A stretch of DNA of 64,000 bases from Chaunax sp. Z400 (GCA_037577475.1 CM075184.1:14599094-14663093); one strand, 5' to 3'. Counted from the first letter of the stretch, positions 20,994 through 33,404 are shown. Numbers and translations: made by a program. The notes: generated from the letters alone by a model not told the origin.

Positions 20994-23900
20994 CTAGTTG
21001 CAGAAACTTGGCACGCTGTTGAACTTTGTCATCTTTTTCAGGACCTGTTTACCCAGATGATTTGAGGGGCTCTCTGTAATCTTAATCACAGGATCGGGTC
21101 CTGCTGTTGATCTTGTGGGGAGGGCATCTGCAGTATCTTTAAGACTAGACTTTGGTTCACATTCATAGCCAGAAATTGGTCCTATGTAAGTGTAAGGCAG
21201 AGGTTCGCTGTTGCAGCTAAGAGAGCGCATTGGTCTGCTCGATCCATTCCAAGCCTTGTCAATCCACAGCTCCACTTCAGGCTTGTTGATCCTGTACAAT
21301 ATGTTTTGTCTCTCCTTGGACCTCATGTCTTGGTTTCCTTCAGCTCCTATCACATCATTTCTTCCAGATTTGGGTTGGTCTCTATTATTCAGATTCTGTG
21401 TCTCAGCCAGAAGAGTGGAAGCCGTTTTGGAGATGATGCTCCAGTCCTTAAGGATGTCATCCGCAGTAGTGAACTGAGAGGTCACTGTGAATCGGATGAT
21501 GCGTTTGTTGTGAATGTCTGCAGGGATGAGGAACAGGGTGCCAAACTGGGTCAGTCTCCTCAGCAGCTCCTGGGTCAAAGCATTTCCTCCCTAGAATAAC
21601 AAAAAAGCAGAAGCTGAGTGATTTATGAAGGAATATTTCTACTTTTAACAGTGGTGACCTTCTAAAGAAAAACTTTTATTTGACCTCCTTCAAGATAGCA
21701 TTGGAGACTTATGAAACAAATTTGACAAGCTGAGAAAATAACACAGCCAAGGAGCTCATGTGACAATCATGCTACTTTTGGTTAGAGAACAATGTCAAAG
21801 AAAAACACAGATAAAGGTTAAAAACTCACCTTTGAACAAGGTGTGACTTGGAGGTTAAAACATCTCAACAATGATAAGCCAGTGAACAACATGTTGCTTA
21901 AGAAAGATAAAACTCTCTATTACATTTTTCTAGCACACTGCATAGACAATCCACATTTGTGTTACATACTTTCAGACAGAAGACCACCAGGCCAAGGTGT
22001 CTCTTAGCTGGAACCTCAAAATTTGGGTTACTCTTTACATGAGACTCAAAGAGCTTTGCCATCTCAACCCCCTGAAAAAGAGAGGAAGAATATACTTGTA
22101 GATTTTGAAACAAAAAAATCAGTTTAAATTCTGATGATGTTTGATATTTACTCCTAAAACAATTTACATGAAGAGAATTGAATACCACTTACATGTCTGA
22201 TATGAGCCTGGAGGTTTTTCAGTCCAAAGGAACGAATAACAAACCAAAGTTTGAGAGAACGGAAACGTCTGCTGAGGGGAATCTGCCAGTGCTGAACCAC
22301 AGAAAAATAGAAATAGAAGAAATAGAAAGCCTTTATTGTCATTATACAGTGTACAATGAAATTACAAGAGCAAACTCCTTAAGGTGTACATGAAATACAC
22401 AGGCCTAGTGACGAACAACAACAACTTACACACAACAGTTGACATGACATTCAAGTCAAGTAGTGTCATTGCATAAAATGATTCACATATATATTAGAAT
22501 CTTTAATTTGTGTCATACCATAAAGTCAGTGGTTGCATGTGAGTTTTCGTGTCTAAGGTAAACGGGATCAACAGTGAAGGTCTGCTGGAGCTTGTATTTA
22601 TCCTTTACCCTGAGAAAACAAAGTTTAACCTGAACAATGGTCAACAGACAACCTTCAAAGTAGCTTTGGATGTATTGGATTAAAACAAATTAGATTTCCA
22701 TATATATTTACTTCTATATAGGTTTTTACTCACCAGAGAGCTGTGCAGTCAAAATGGACCATCATCCACTTGGATGGGTTGAAGACAAAAGAGTCAGCAA
22801 ATTCAATGCCCTCCAGGGACCAGCGGAGCTCAGGACAGAAGTAGGCTGAGCCAGCGTATGCAGCGTCGACATGGAGCCACAATCCCTCTTCTGCACCTGT
22901 AAAAAGATTACAAAAATAAAACAAATACAAGGACCACATTTCTCCTTAATATAATATATTGACTTTACAGGCAGTGTTAAGGTAGACATCATCAGGAGTA
23001 AATGTGAAGACATACAGACTGGTCCCAGTTCAGATAGATTGTCAAAGGCACATGCTCCTGTTGATCCCAGAGTTGCACAAAGCTGAACAGGAGAGAAACA
23101 AAATCGCAGATAAGATGTAACATTTTAAATGTACTTACAGGAATTTATTTTATTTTTTAAAGACACATAGGCCTACCAATGTTTTAGCCCTTACAAATTA
23201 TACATGATTTTTTATTTCATCAATACCCATTTTCCATATTTAACTGTATTTTCAATCTGTTCGACCTTATAGGCAGCATTGTGACTGTTCCTTTTTAATA
23301 TACTATGAAAGTGAACATCCACATATAACAGTAGTGGGAGAAGTACCGAGATCCTTGATTAATTCATTTTTTAAAAACTAACTCATTATTGTGAAATTTC
23401 TCTTTTACAAGTCATTCATTCAAAATACTACTTAAGTAAACATGCCTAAGTAAGTGAAATGCAGTGGAGTGACATAAAATGGATCAATAATGTGAAATAA
23501 CTTAAGCGACATAAAATGGAAACACTCAGGTAAAGTGCAAGCACCACAAAACTGTATACTTAAATTACTTGACTAAATGTATCTAGTTACTTTGCTGTAC
23601 TTGAAAAAGGAAATGAGCTTGAAATTGAAATAAAGGCTTATATACTGTATGTCCACTACAATGGATTGCCTACATGCCAACTTATGTTCAAGTCAAGTCT
23701 CAAGTCTTTTATGGTGGTAATGACCGTTTTATCATCCGCTGTATGCCGTTTGGTCTGCTGAGAATACTGCATAGATATAGCATGTACTGTATAGTCATCA
23801 CTCATTTATCTATTAGCATTAGGGTGACCAGGTTCCAACGAACCAAACATCGGACAAAGAGTATGTTTGGGACAATGTGGGACACCTTACCACTACTGAG

Positions 23901-26810
23901 AAGTAGCCTAAAATTTGATATGAGGTCCATCTAACTTCAAAAATAAACACACACAATACATTACGCAGGTTACAGGTTAGGTCTGTAGCATGTTAAAAAC
24001 TTATCCCAAGATAAGTTATCCCAATAACTTTTAAAAGTAGTATACTACTGGTGTTTTAAAAAGGTGGGCATATAAAAGTGGGGGCGAGCCCATAGTACAA
24101 CCAAAAAAGAAAAGTAACACATTTAGATCAAGGTCTGATCCTACCTATATTTTCTCCAGCAACAGATATTAACACGTGACTTCATTAAGCCTTCCAAACA
24201 CCATAATATTTAAGTTTTTACACTTGACATGTAGACCCATACACTGAAGATAATAGAACCATATATATACTAAAGCAAAGCAGCAGCATTATTCACATCA
24301 ACTCTTTCAATTCACCCTCCTATCCCAAATTAAACTAGCTGCATTTCATAAAAATGTAGGCATAAAATAAAACATTACATAAAACATAACCTGAAGCCAT
24401 AGAAAATGGTGTGTGTTTTTGTCACTTTGGAGTTGGTCCACTGGTGTTTTTAACTCTGACATCTGTAACTATGACCACTGCTACTGCACCTTACTGCACC
24501 AGTCTGTTGGTCTGTATGACTGGGAGTGTTACAGTGGGGTAAACGCTGGTTATTTCAGTCATCTTTTGGTTTCAGTAGGAATGCATTCATAGATCGGCAC
24601 ATCTCTTCTTAAGCCTCACGTTTCTTGTGAGACTCACATGAACCGTGTCGCTTCACGTCGTATTCTCCCCCAAGTGAGACTGAAAAAATAACTCCACCAG
24701 CTTAGTTGTACGTGGTTTCCCAGGAGCTGCATCGCCGTCTCTTTGTGGCAGTTCCCATCATTTCTCGCCGCTAAGGCATCATAGACGGTGACAGGTTTAC
24801 CTGCACTTGACCCACCACGTGTGTGTAGTTTGATTGACAGCCCCGCACACAAACCCCGCCCCATGTTGAAATACTTCCTAGCTTTCTTCACAGCCATTGG
24901 ATAAAAGCCCGATTTTAGAAAACATCTGTCCTGACGTGTTGACTTTTCAAAGCTAGAGCTAATCAAAATGCGGGACACGGACGCGGGACAAGGGATAAAA
25001 ATGCTGTGCAGTCCCGCACAAAGCGCGACATCTGGTCACCCTAGCATATATCATCAGAATTGATTAGTTTTTTGGCACACACTCACTCCAAACCGACATA
25101 ATTATATATAATCATATATAATATAGGCTACACAGCTACTGCGTCATGCGTAATTGCGCATCACAGAACATCATGTGCGCCCCAGTTGCGCAGCACAGTA
25201 AAACATTTAACATTCACCATGAGGGTATGAAGGCTGGGAATACGTAACAAAACACGTAGAGTGAGTCATAAAGAAAAATGGGATACACAGATAACGTTGA
25301 ATGAAAAAGAAAGAATTAAAACTACAACCAGCATGTGAACACAACATTCAGCAAAAGCCAATCTAATCAAGTTAATATCCTTAGCTACAACGTTAATAAG
25401 CTAAAGATAGATGGTTGATGTTGAAATAAACATGTTTGCTAAAAAAAAATGTGACTCTAAAATCCTATATACAGTGTATGCATTTAATAATAGTTGTCAG
25501 TAGTGAGGAACACATTGTACAGGGAGGGATGTAAGCTAAATAAAATAAAAAAAGAAGTCTGGTGTTAGTCTTAAATCTTTCACTTAAATATCCCCATGTC
25601 ACCTTCCCATTATTTTGTGTCAAATACCTACCATGAAAGGGACCAGTCCTCTCGTCCTGTCTTCTTCTATGGCTTGTTTCAAAGTGTCTCCTCTCAGCGA
25701 CAGCTGCTCATCAGTGGGCAGAAACCTGATCTTGACCAGAGAGATCAGACCTGCCTTCTCAACTGAGGAATGAGCCTACAAATGCAGCCACACATCAAAT
25801 CATTTTCTCAGTTTATTTCATCTGATTGATTGGAAGTTATTTTACAAGGAGCATTAACACTGACCTGATCTGAAGCGTAGGCAACCAGTCTTGAATTTAG
25901 GACTGAGTCATCCATGTCATGGTCGAGCTCAGACCGCAGCTGCAGTATTTTGTCTTTCCTGGCTGCCAGCAGAGCAACCAGTGTGCTCTCACTGACCGTT
26001 CCCTGAAAGGAGAGTCAGGTAGAAGAGGAAGAAAATATGATATAGTTACCATAGAGACAACGATATTTGGGTATAAAACAAACAGAACAAGGTGTCACAG
26101 ACCTGCAGTATTCCTCCACCTCTGCTGTCAGGATGGTGATGCAAGAAAAAGGAGGGGAGCCCCAGAGCTTTACACAACCAGTCCAACACATGAATTTCCA
26201 GTTCAGTACAAGCTGGGCTGGAGGCCTGTTCACAACCAGACAGAGTAATTTATTCAGATGGTAGGGCGGTACATCATTTGGTGTGATATTTTTGCTGTTT
26301 TGTGTAGTGTAGTGGAGAAGAAAGTGTGGTATGACATTTTACCCAGGTGAATCCAACACAGTTGAAGGCATTGGAAAGCATTTCCCCGAGCATGGACGGC
26401 CATGACGTCAGGCATGGGTAAAAGGCGTGCATGTGAGGGCTCTGCCAGTGAACCATCTGGGGGAAAAGATGAGAAAATACTTGCTTTTTTCCCGTTATTT
26501 TAAATTACAGATATAATGATGGATGACAGTAGGAACTTACTCCTGGCATGATGATTTTCTCGACATCGTTGAAGATACTGTCCCAGTCCTCCGGCTCTGT
26601 GGGTGCAGTGTCAGGGAGAAGCTCCTTCATGTAACCTGGCTTCACGTCTGGAATAACGTTCCTCTCCCTGATGGAGACCAGGTACTGTGTGATGTAGTCC
26701 ACCAGCTCCTTACCTGAACAGTAACAGACAATGTGATCACAAACAAAATGAGGCATAATTGTAAAATAGAACCTATGATTACCTCTGCGATTGTATTCCT
26801 CAGCCTGCAT
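20994..26810 (-). CDS. hdc: Histidine decarboxylase
   Basis: A PLP-dependent group II decarboxylase that converts histidine to histamine. Exons in transcript order: 26810-26783, 26713-26541, 26456-26343, 26225-26103, 26002-25865, 25775-25632, 23082-23016, 22896-22734, 22609-22519, 22291-22193, 22071-21970, 21590-20994. Phases agree throughout, giving 612 aa with no stop. The PLP-binding lysine in FNPSKWMM falls at residue 305, as in human HDC. The serine in PLSRRF falls at 354, where human HDC has Ser and aromatic amino-acid decarboxylase has Gly. This supports HDC over DDC. The N-terminal MQAEEYNRRGKELVDYI and HWQSPHMHAFYP blocks are family-typical. The last exon encodes a poorly conserved C-terminal tail of about 120 residues, shorter than in human (662 aa). 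Intron 6 is long and holds a transposon. Confidence 0.96.
21625..21780 (+). pseudogene. Relic of slc27a2 exon 7 (perhaps joined to exon 8) inside hdc intron 11
   Basis: A run of about 40 bases (TTAACAGTGGTGACCTTCTAA and flanks) nearly repeats slc27a2 exon 7 at about 12466-12505. It is followed, after decayed sequence, by TTCAAGATAGCATTGGAGAC, which parallels the exon's TTTCAAGACCGCATTGGAGAC. Beyond this, GAGAAAAT and a GTGACAATCATG-like block loosely follow exon 8 without an intervening intron. It lies on the plus strand, opposite to hdc. The first match is clear; the exon 8 extension is tentative. Confidence 0.65.
22290..22420. repeat. Short dispersed repeat in hdc intron 9
   Basis: The words AGCCTTTATTGTCATTATACA and GTGTACAATGAAATTACAAGAG are typical of a LINE/SINE tail that is very common in fish. 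It directly abuts hdc exon 10. Confidence 0.5.
23821..25042. mobile_element. DNA transposon with TIRs in hdc intron 6 (hAT-like?)
   Basis: The left end reads AGGGTGACCAG and the right end CTGGTCACCCT, giving perfect 11-base terminal inverted repeats 1.2 kb apart. Inner sequence such as GGGACACGGACGCGGGACAAG resembles the ends of non-autonomous hAT-type elements. No transposase was recognised; the open frame at 24634-24978 (minus) has no known motif. Flanks share GCAT but no clear 8-base duplication, so the superfamily is uncertain. Confidence 0.6.
25450..25530 (+). repeat. Fragment similar to 20305-20385
   Basis: Shared words ACTCTAAAAT, AGTGTAT and ATAGTTGTCAGTA.T..GAA.CACATTGTAC (with mismatches) link this intron 6 fragment of hdc to the block near 20305-20385, and so perhaps to the duplicated slc27a2 flank. 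Confidence 0.45.
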
Positions 26811-26893
26811 TTTTTATGATGAGAGCTCCGTGAGTTTATTCGTTGAGTGCAACAGGTGGCTGCAGTAATACACTGCGTATTCAGTGACAGACG

Positions 26894-26901
26894 TATATAT
26901 A
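26894..26901 (-). promoter_or_regulatory. TATA box of hdc
   Basis: On the minus strand, TATATATA lies about 85 bases upstream of the hdc ATG at 26810, which would place the transcription start near 26865 and give a short 5' UTR. No other gene reads from this side, so it most likely belongs to hdc. Confidence 0.55.
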
Positions 26902-27699
26902 CCTTGTGAGGAACACACCCTGAAACTCTGACGCATTTGGACCACCAAACAAATTCACTTCAGTTTTTTTTATTTATTTTTTTATTATTAGGCTATTTAA
27001 ATCATCTAGCACATCAACCATCGGGCCGACATTCAAATATTTATCTAATAATTTAACTAATCACATATCTGGTGATGCTGCACGATACAGTCTATTAAAC
27101 AAAATAGCAAAATAGGAGGATATTATCAACGCATGTGCAATACTGGAAGGGCACGAGAACACATACCACCACCAGAGTCCACTCTTCTAAGACAGGCCTG
27201 TGCAAATATGTAAGCGCATCCAGGCTCTACCTGTGAATATATTCCCAGAAGTATTAGAACTGAGTGTCAGCACCCATTCTGGCCCACCAGAGGTGTGTGG
27301 TGGATTCTGCAGAGACCCTGTGTACGCCTGTCTTTTCTTCTTTTCTTAGTATTAAAAGTTTAACGGGTGTATGGGGTGTGTTTATGGGTGTGAGGTTGGA
27401 CTACAGGCTACATTGTTCTCTGTCTCTGTTCTGCGTGAGTAATGGATGTGCACAGAGCCTCAGGTCAATTTATTAAAAGTCTGCTGGTAGTTCAGTGACA
27501 GTCTTCCCAGACATCATCTGACTAATAGCCTCTGTTTGGTCACTCTAGTGGCCGTCCATCATGATGTCGGCTGGTTCAAAAGCTCATTAACATTAACTCA
27601 TCCATCCGATGTCAGACTGGTAAACTTAAACGAAAGTTTCAATGCTTTTCTTTTCTTTCAGTTTGTGTAAAGGGTTTAAATGCATGTTGAAATGAGGTT

Positions 27700-28331
27700 A
27701 TTGTTCTGCAGCTGTCCTGTTCAATGTTGGGTTACTGACGTCTTTTGCCCATATGAAAATAAATGTTTAATGACAGTTGAAACAACTACTGTGGTTTTGC
27801 ATAATGGGTAAATAGATGCTGTAGCGTGTTGGGGATAGGCGGGTGGAGTTTCCCAGCATACCTTGAGACAATGTGTTTGAGGCCATAAGCCCAAGTAACC
27901 TGTGTTTAAATGTCTTCTGAATAATTACCAGTTGAGCAATAATTAATACTTTAGGAATATTTCTATAGAAAATGGTTGCTGTTGTATAACACCATTGCAT
28001 CTCATACGGTTAGTGACATCCAGCCTGGGTGATGCAAGAGGGTGATAAAATAAAGTAGTGTGATGGATTTTAATAACAAGCACTCCAGAGCAAAAAGCAA
28101 AACATTTTGTCAAATTCATGCTGTCAAGAAATTTTAGCATGCTACAATACTTTTTAGGATCTAGGATTTAGTTATCACAATAACAGCAAGCAAGCTAATT
28201 TAAGTGTGTTACACACACAAAATCAAGAAGCTGGTCTAAGTATTGCACACTCAAAATCTCAAGTTTACTTTTCTTAATTTATGAGTTTGCATAATATTTT
28301 TAAGTAACTCAATTTATTAGATTTTTCAGTG
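27700..28331 (-). mobile_element. Family A MITE-like element, reverse copy
   Basis: Reverse complement of the first ~640 bases of the 4216-5356 element, including the end CAGTG at 28331, the AAGTAACTCAATTTATTAGA block and the transposon-internal pseudo-ORF. The other end is missing. Confidence 0.75.
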
Positions 28332-28905
28332 TAACCTTGTTTACTTTGTGCACTGACACAGACTAACATCATATAAGACTGCACTAGTCATAGCCCAGGT
28401 TTGATAAAAGAGGTGATACAAGACATGATGAGACAGAGAGAAAAAGAAAGAGAGAAGGTGATGAAGATGGTACTGCCCATGATAGGATCAGCTTTATGTC
28501 CCCGTGCTGTTCAACACAAACTGACCTGATCACATCAAACAATGTAGGCCTGATTACCACATACATTTATGTTCTTTGGTCATTACAGTAGAACCTATAG
28601 GCTAAATATAACAACATAAGCCCAGCATAATTATAGAGTCATAATATTATTACTGTCTGACTATCTTATTGTGTAACACATCTTCCTTATGTATATGTAC
28701 TGTTGATCTGATTTTTGCCCTCCAAATGTCTTAAAATGCAGATTTTTGCCCCCCGAACCCCCCTAGCAAGCTCAGTTTTTGGACCTCGGTATTTCTAAAA
28801 CCTTGTGTACGTCCATGGGTGTAGATGTGTGTGTGTTACCTACCACGAGGTTTTATTTTCTCAACCGTCTGTGTGTTTGTTGGTTTGACAGCAGGATTAC
28901 GCATA
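28332..28905. other. Intergenic, nothing recognised
   Basis: AT-rich sequence upstream of hdc with a short purine-rich run near 28420-28460. No exon or RNA gene seen. Confidence 0.35.
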
Positions 28906-28913
28906 AACTAGGC

Positions 28914-29958
28914 CAGTGGTTCCCAAAGTCTGGGTCGTGACCCACAGGTGGGTCGCAGGAGATTTTATTTGGGTTGCCAAATAAAATAGTTATGATTCTA
29001 TTTGACTTATTCTAGTTTTATATCTGGAGAACATCTTTCAGCCACATAAGGGAGCGTGTTTCTAACTCCACCACACATGGAGTTCTGCCAATCATAGCAC
29101 GACATTGGAGCCAGGCAGGTGGTGCCTTGTTCAGAACTCGTTTGGGTTTGTACCCAGGTGTCCACCATAGTTTCATCCAAAGCGATGAACAGATTTTGCA
29201 GGGGGTCACACAAACATGGATGCCTGGCTAATACAAAAGAAAGACATAGCTAGAGACCAGGGACAAGACCCAGCTAAGGACCAGACTGCTGCAGGCAATG
29301 TTAGCTTAGCTACCGCCCATAGACAAAAAGCTACACCGATATGCGTGTTGCCTCCTCTTGTACACTTGACTGAAACACAAAGAACAAGCAATATTCTGTT
29401 TGATTTAATGATGAAAGGGAAATATGAGTTGGTTAATTACGCCAAAATGCACTTAATCGGTCTCACATAAAGTAGTTAAAATGTGTGTTGCTTACCTTAT
29501 GTGTGCCCGTTTAATTTAGAATGCACGTAAGTTCTCAAATAAAAATATGAACATGAACATGAGTGGCTGTGTACTCAGACTCAATGCATTTTCTCAATAA
29601 TAAAGTGGCCTACTTAAAATGTTAATATTTTGATGAGAGGAGATAAAAACAAATGAGATACCACACCTAAATGCACTTATTTGATCGTATCTATAAAGTA
29701 TTTAAAATATGTACAGCATATATTTTCAATAAGCATACAATGTAGTTGTAATGTAAATGTGTAGCCTATCACTTTGAAATGGCTGGTTTACCTCAAGATA
29801 ATTGGATGATGCAGATGGCAGTAAAAATGGTCAGAAATGTTCATTTATGCAGAAATTGTTAATCTTGCAATTTATAAATAAGGCCTATTGTGATTTGGGT
29901 CGCGATGGTTTGTCATTTTAAAAATGTGGGTCCCCTGAAAAAAGTTTGGGAACCACTG
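28914..29958. mobile_element. Non-autonomous hAT-like element with 8-base target duplication
   Basis: The ends CAGTGGTTCCCAAAGTCTGGG and AAAGTTTGGGAACCACTG are inverted. The element is flanked by a perfect 8-base direct repeat AACTAGGC at 28906-28913 and 29959-29966, the size expected for hAT transposition. A short plus-strand frame at 29216-29470 (MDAWLIQKKDIARDQGQD...) may be a scrap of a hAT/ZBED-type transposase N-terminus. The total is 1045 bases, too short to be autonomous. Confidence 0.85.
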
Positions 29959-29966
29959 AACTAGGC

Positions 29967-31860
29967 TACTGAACGGATTTCCATGAAAGTTGGAGGGAGG
30001 ATAGTTCTTTGGCAAGAATAGGATTTTCCAATATCTTTTTTCTTAAACACTGAGAGACAAAGTTTTTTTTCGACATTTACTATAATTTCTCAGGGATTCA
30101 TATTTTGGGGTTGGTATCTCTGTGTGATCCAAATAAAAATTCGGATTCACATTTGCACACTCTGCTTTATTTTTCAGTGGAACTTTAACGTTGAATTTTT
30201 TTTTTCAGTGCTAATACAACTTTTTCAAATACATATTTCAATGCCAATATTTCCTTTTTCTATTAAGGTCTTGATGAAATTTTCAGTGCCATAATTCACA
30301 GCAACCCCAGCTTCTAGACTTCAGATATAACAGAAAGTCTGCATTACAAAGAGGTGAGTTGAGTTTCAAAGATGTGGGTGTCTATCTGGAAGGGAGAGAT
30401 GCTGTCAAGTTGGAATTGGAAATGTAAGATCCAGCATTTATAGAATTTTCAAACCAAAAGTCAGTTCCAATGCAGGTGGTATTATCAGTTCAGTTCATGG
30501 TACCACAGGCTTGCGTTCCATATCTTGGCAATACTAGTAACGAAGACTTGCACATTTGAATTGTGTCAATCTAAAACACACCATGTCTATTTGCCTTTAT
30601 ATTTTCTTATTCTAAGAAAGCAGTCATGGCTTTCAGTGAGTCATGGGGAACATCCAATGCCTGAAGCACAGAATTTCCCGTGCTGATCTGTTTATTCAGT
30701 CTATTATTATCAAACAAGCTACAGTAGGTGTGTATAACTTGGACTGGAGTGGAATATTCTCATCTTAAAAGTCAATATCCTGGGTCCCTAATTTAAAATA
30801 TTTCCTTTTTCCTGCACAGATAGGATCAGAGAAAAACAAGGCAGACACAAATTCCTTAAACCATCGGCAAAAACCTTAGTTTTTTTATGCCCCCACAAAA
30901 GGTGGCATATAAGGTTACCCTTGTTGGTCCGCACATCCCATATGTAAATGTGTATGATCTATCCACATCACCTCAAAACCACACAACAGAATTCAGTGAA
31001 ATTTCATATTGTGGGGACCCAAAGGTGTGCATCACACAGTTTGTTTCTTTTAGTCATTTTTAGCCAATTTTGAATTTGTATCTTGTATCTGTAACTGAAG
31101 GGGGAAAAACATCCTAAAAATTAAGCCTGAGACAATATGCTTATCTCCTGATTTGACACTATCACAAGTCTTAGATGTAGATTTGATTGATCAGAATCAG
31201 TTCTCCATCGTCTTTTGCTCCAATAACCATTCACCAATGTCCTTTGTCCTCCATGTAAATTAAGTGCAGACTGTTCATGTGAGTGTGACTTGTGCCACAA
31301 AATATGTGATCTATGAAAATGCCTTACAATCAGCAAAAGGTGTACCCACACACCTACAACTACTGTATTTCCTCCAATAGAGACGATAGCCTTGATTTAC
31401 TTTAACTAGGTACCAGGTCTTAGGCAGGCTTGTATTAGAGAGAGGCCTTTTATTTCTACCTCCCTCTGTTTACATACACCTAAGTATAATTGATCATATT
31501 TTAGTACAAGGTTTTGTTTTGATCTGTTCCCGTTTGCCCTGTTAAAATTCAACACTTCCTGCATCTGTTTCAAAGTTAAAAGCCCTCTAGCATTACAGTT
31601 GACATAAACCCATAACTGGGCTTCCATTGTGAAACATTTGGAGGCATACCATATGCAACAACAGCCCGACAGATTCAAAGAAAGCAAGCTTATAACCAGG
31701 AGGTTGTCGATTCAACACACGGACCAGCAGATCATGCCGCTCAAGTTCGTTCCCCGCTGTTGACCACCATCATTACTTTAAATGTAGCCACTGCCATTTA
31801 TTGGCATTTGTATGTACCACAATATTTAGTTCAGTTCTCATCTTGGTCCCTCAAGAGGAA
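29967..31860. other. Intergenic, nothing recognised
   Basis: AT-rich sequence continuing the repeat into which the hAT-like element inserted. No splice-bounded exon or RNA gene was seen. Short open frames on both strands (for example 31406-31687, minus) have no recognisable motif. Confidence 0.35.
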
Positions 31861-31865
31861 GTTTG

Positions 31866-31868
<3 letters not shown>

Positions 31869-31906
<38 letters not shown>
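31869..31906. repeat. (TA)n microsatellite
   Basis: An uninterrupted run of alternating T and A of about 38 bases. The open frames that translate it as tyrosine-isoleucine repeats are artefacts. Confidence 0.95.
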
Positions 31907-31908
<2 letters not shown>

Positions 31909-32088
31909 AAACACAGCAAACAAGAGAACTCAGGACACTGATTGCAACCGTTAGAGCAAACAACCAGCATCTGTTTATTAAAAGTATCAAACAACTGGAA
32001 TTCAAGCTGCAGAGCAGTGCAGTCAATGTTAAATGTAAATCTTTGTATTAAACTTTGAACAAATGAAAATAAACCCTGTTGTTTTTTT

Positions 32089-33342
32089 TTGTTTTTTTTA
32101 GCCTGGGGGACTTGTATCCCTGAACAGAAGGGAGAAGAGTGTCAGATCAACCATACCTTTTAAGAACTGTGTCTGTCAGAAATAGCTGCTAAAGAAAGCT
32201 GCTGCATTATAAATAGTAATAAGATGACTTTGATTAACTTAATTTTGGATTTTTGGCATTCAAACACATATCAAACATATTCTGTGACCACAAATTATAG
32301 TTAAAGAAATCATGTCCACACATCTAAGAATGGACAAATATAGATAATTCAAACCACAGAATGAGTTACATTTACTGTAAGAGGGAACAAGTGCATGAAA
32401 GAGGATGGAGAAATATTTACACAGGTTGTTATTTGTTTTTCTCAAAAAGCATGAGTCTGCTTAATGACACGTTGATAATGCAGTAATTAAGGCCATATAG
32501 AGCATAAGCTGTGGGTGTATCAGTTGAAGTAAAGTGTTTTGTGAGACTTTTCAGACTTTTCAGTTATATTTAGTTTGCGTTTTGAAATTTTTCCGACATT
32601 ACAGGATGCACCAGACTGATCATAGTAAGTACTTGCCTGTTCATCACACATACATATACTGTACATATGCCATGGCATACAAAGACTCATCTTATCAAGA
32701 GTACACTTTGTGTTTTGCTGTCTATGTCTTAGGGACCTGCCACTGCAGCTGACAGTGAGAGGAGGATCTCCATACATGCAACTCCTCGTCTGACACTGCT
32801 TGGTATGTTTACGGCATTTACACACAATTAATTTCAAACATGGTCTTAAAATCAATAAATTTGAGAACATTTTTTCAAAGTTTCAGATGAAATGGCAGGA
32901 AGCTGTGAGCTCTGAGGGCCACGTCATGTAAGGGGATCGAGCCCACCTTCGTGACGGCGCTTGCTGCATTATTTTCCACCTCCTATCTGAGAAGAGGCAG
33001 CATGCACACTCAAATTCATCCAAAGGTTAGATACTTTCAGTGAAATCTGGATCTTTCTCATCTTTTTTACTACATGCTTTTGCACATCTCTACATTTGGT
33101 GCCTTTTATTGTGCTGTAAAGCTGAGTGAGTTATACAACTTGATTTTCGCACAGTCTGAAGAAACGCTATAATTTTTCAGGCCATTCATTGGGATAAACC
33201 CTGAGAGAGGCACCAAGGCTGGACGGGGCAAAGTCGCATTAAAGACAACGGGCAAAGTCACCAACAGAAGGACAACAACAGTGAATCCACATGTATCCAC
33301 TCTGCTGAGGAGACTCATGGACTTTGGGTGGGACATCATTTA
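32089..33342 (+). other. Unassigned exon-like blocks
   Basis: Several stretches look like exons because a pyrimidine tract and AG precede them. At 32740-32801, after TTAG, a frame reads GPATAADSERRISIHA and ends before GTATGT. At about 32930-33026 an open block ends AAAG/GTTAGA. At 33177-33342, after TTTTTCAG, a frame in one phase reads PFIGINPERGTKAGRGKVA, then RRTTTVNPHVSTLLRRLMDF, and ends in TAA. The phases do not join without a stop, and I do not recognise the protein. It could be the end of a small fish gene, a pseudogene, or chance. No ankyrin repeats (expected for gabpb1) were seen. Confidence 0.25.
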
Positions 33343-33404
33343 AAATGGTGAGATTATTTATCAAAACACCAGTTTGTCTCATTCCTCAATTCTTTCTCCC
33401 ACTC

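Noticed and set aside
22734..26713. Aromatic-L-amino-acid decarboxylase (ddc) instead of hdc
   Set aside because: Serine at position 354 in PLSRRF and the synteny with slc27a2 and usp8 favour histidine decarboxylase.
29007..29470. Host gene at the short frames inside the hAT-like element
   Set aside because: The frames lie between inverted ends with a target duplication and are best read as transposon remnants.
31838..32051. Open frames with Tyr-Ile repeats
   Set aside because: These are translations of the (TA)n microsatellite.
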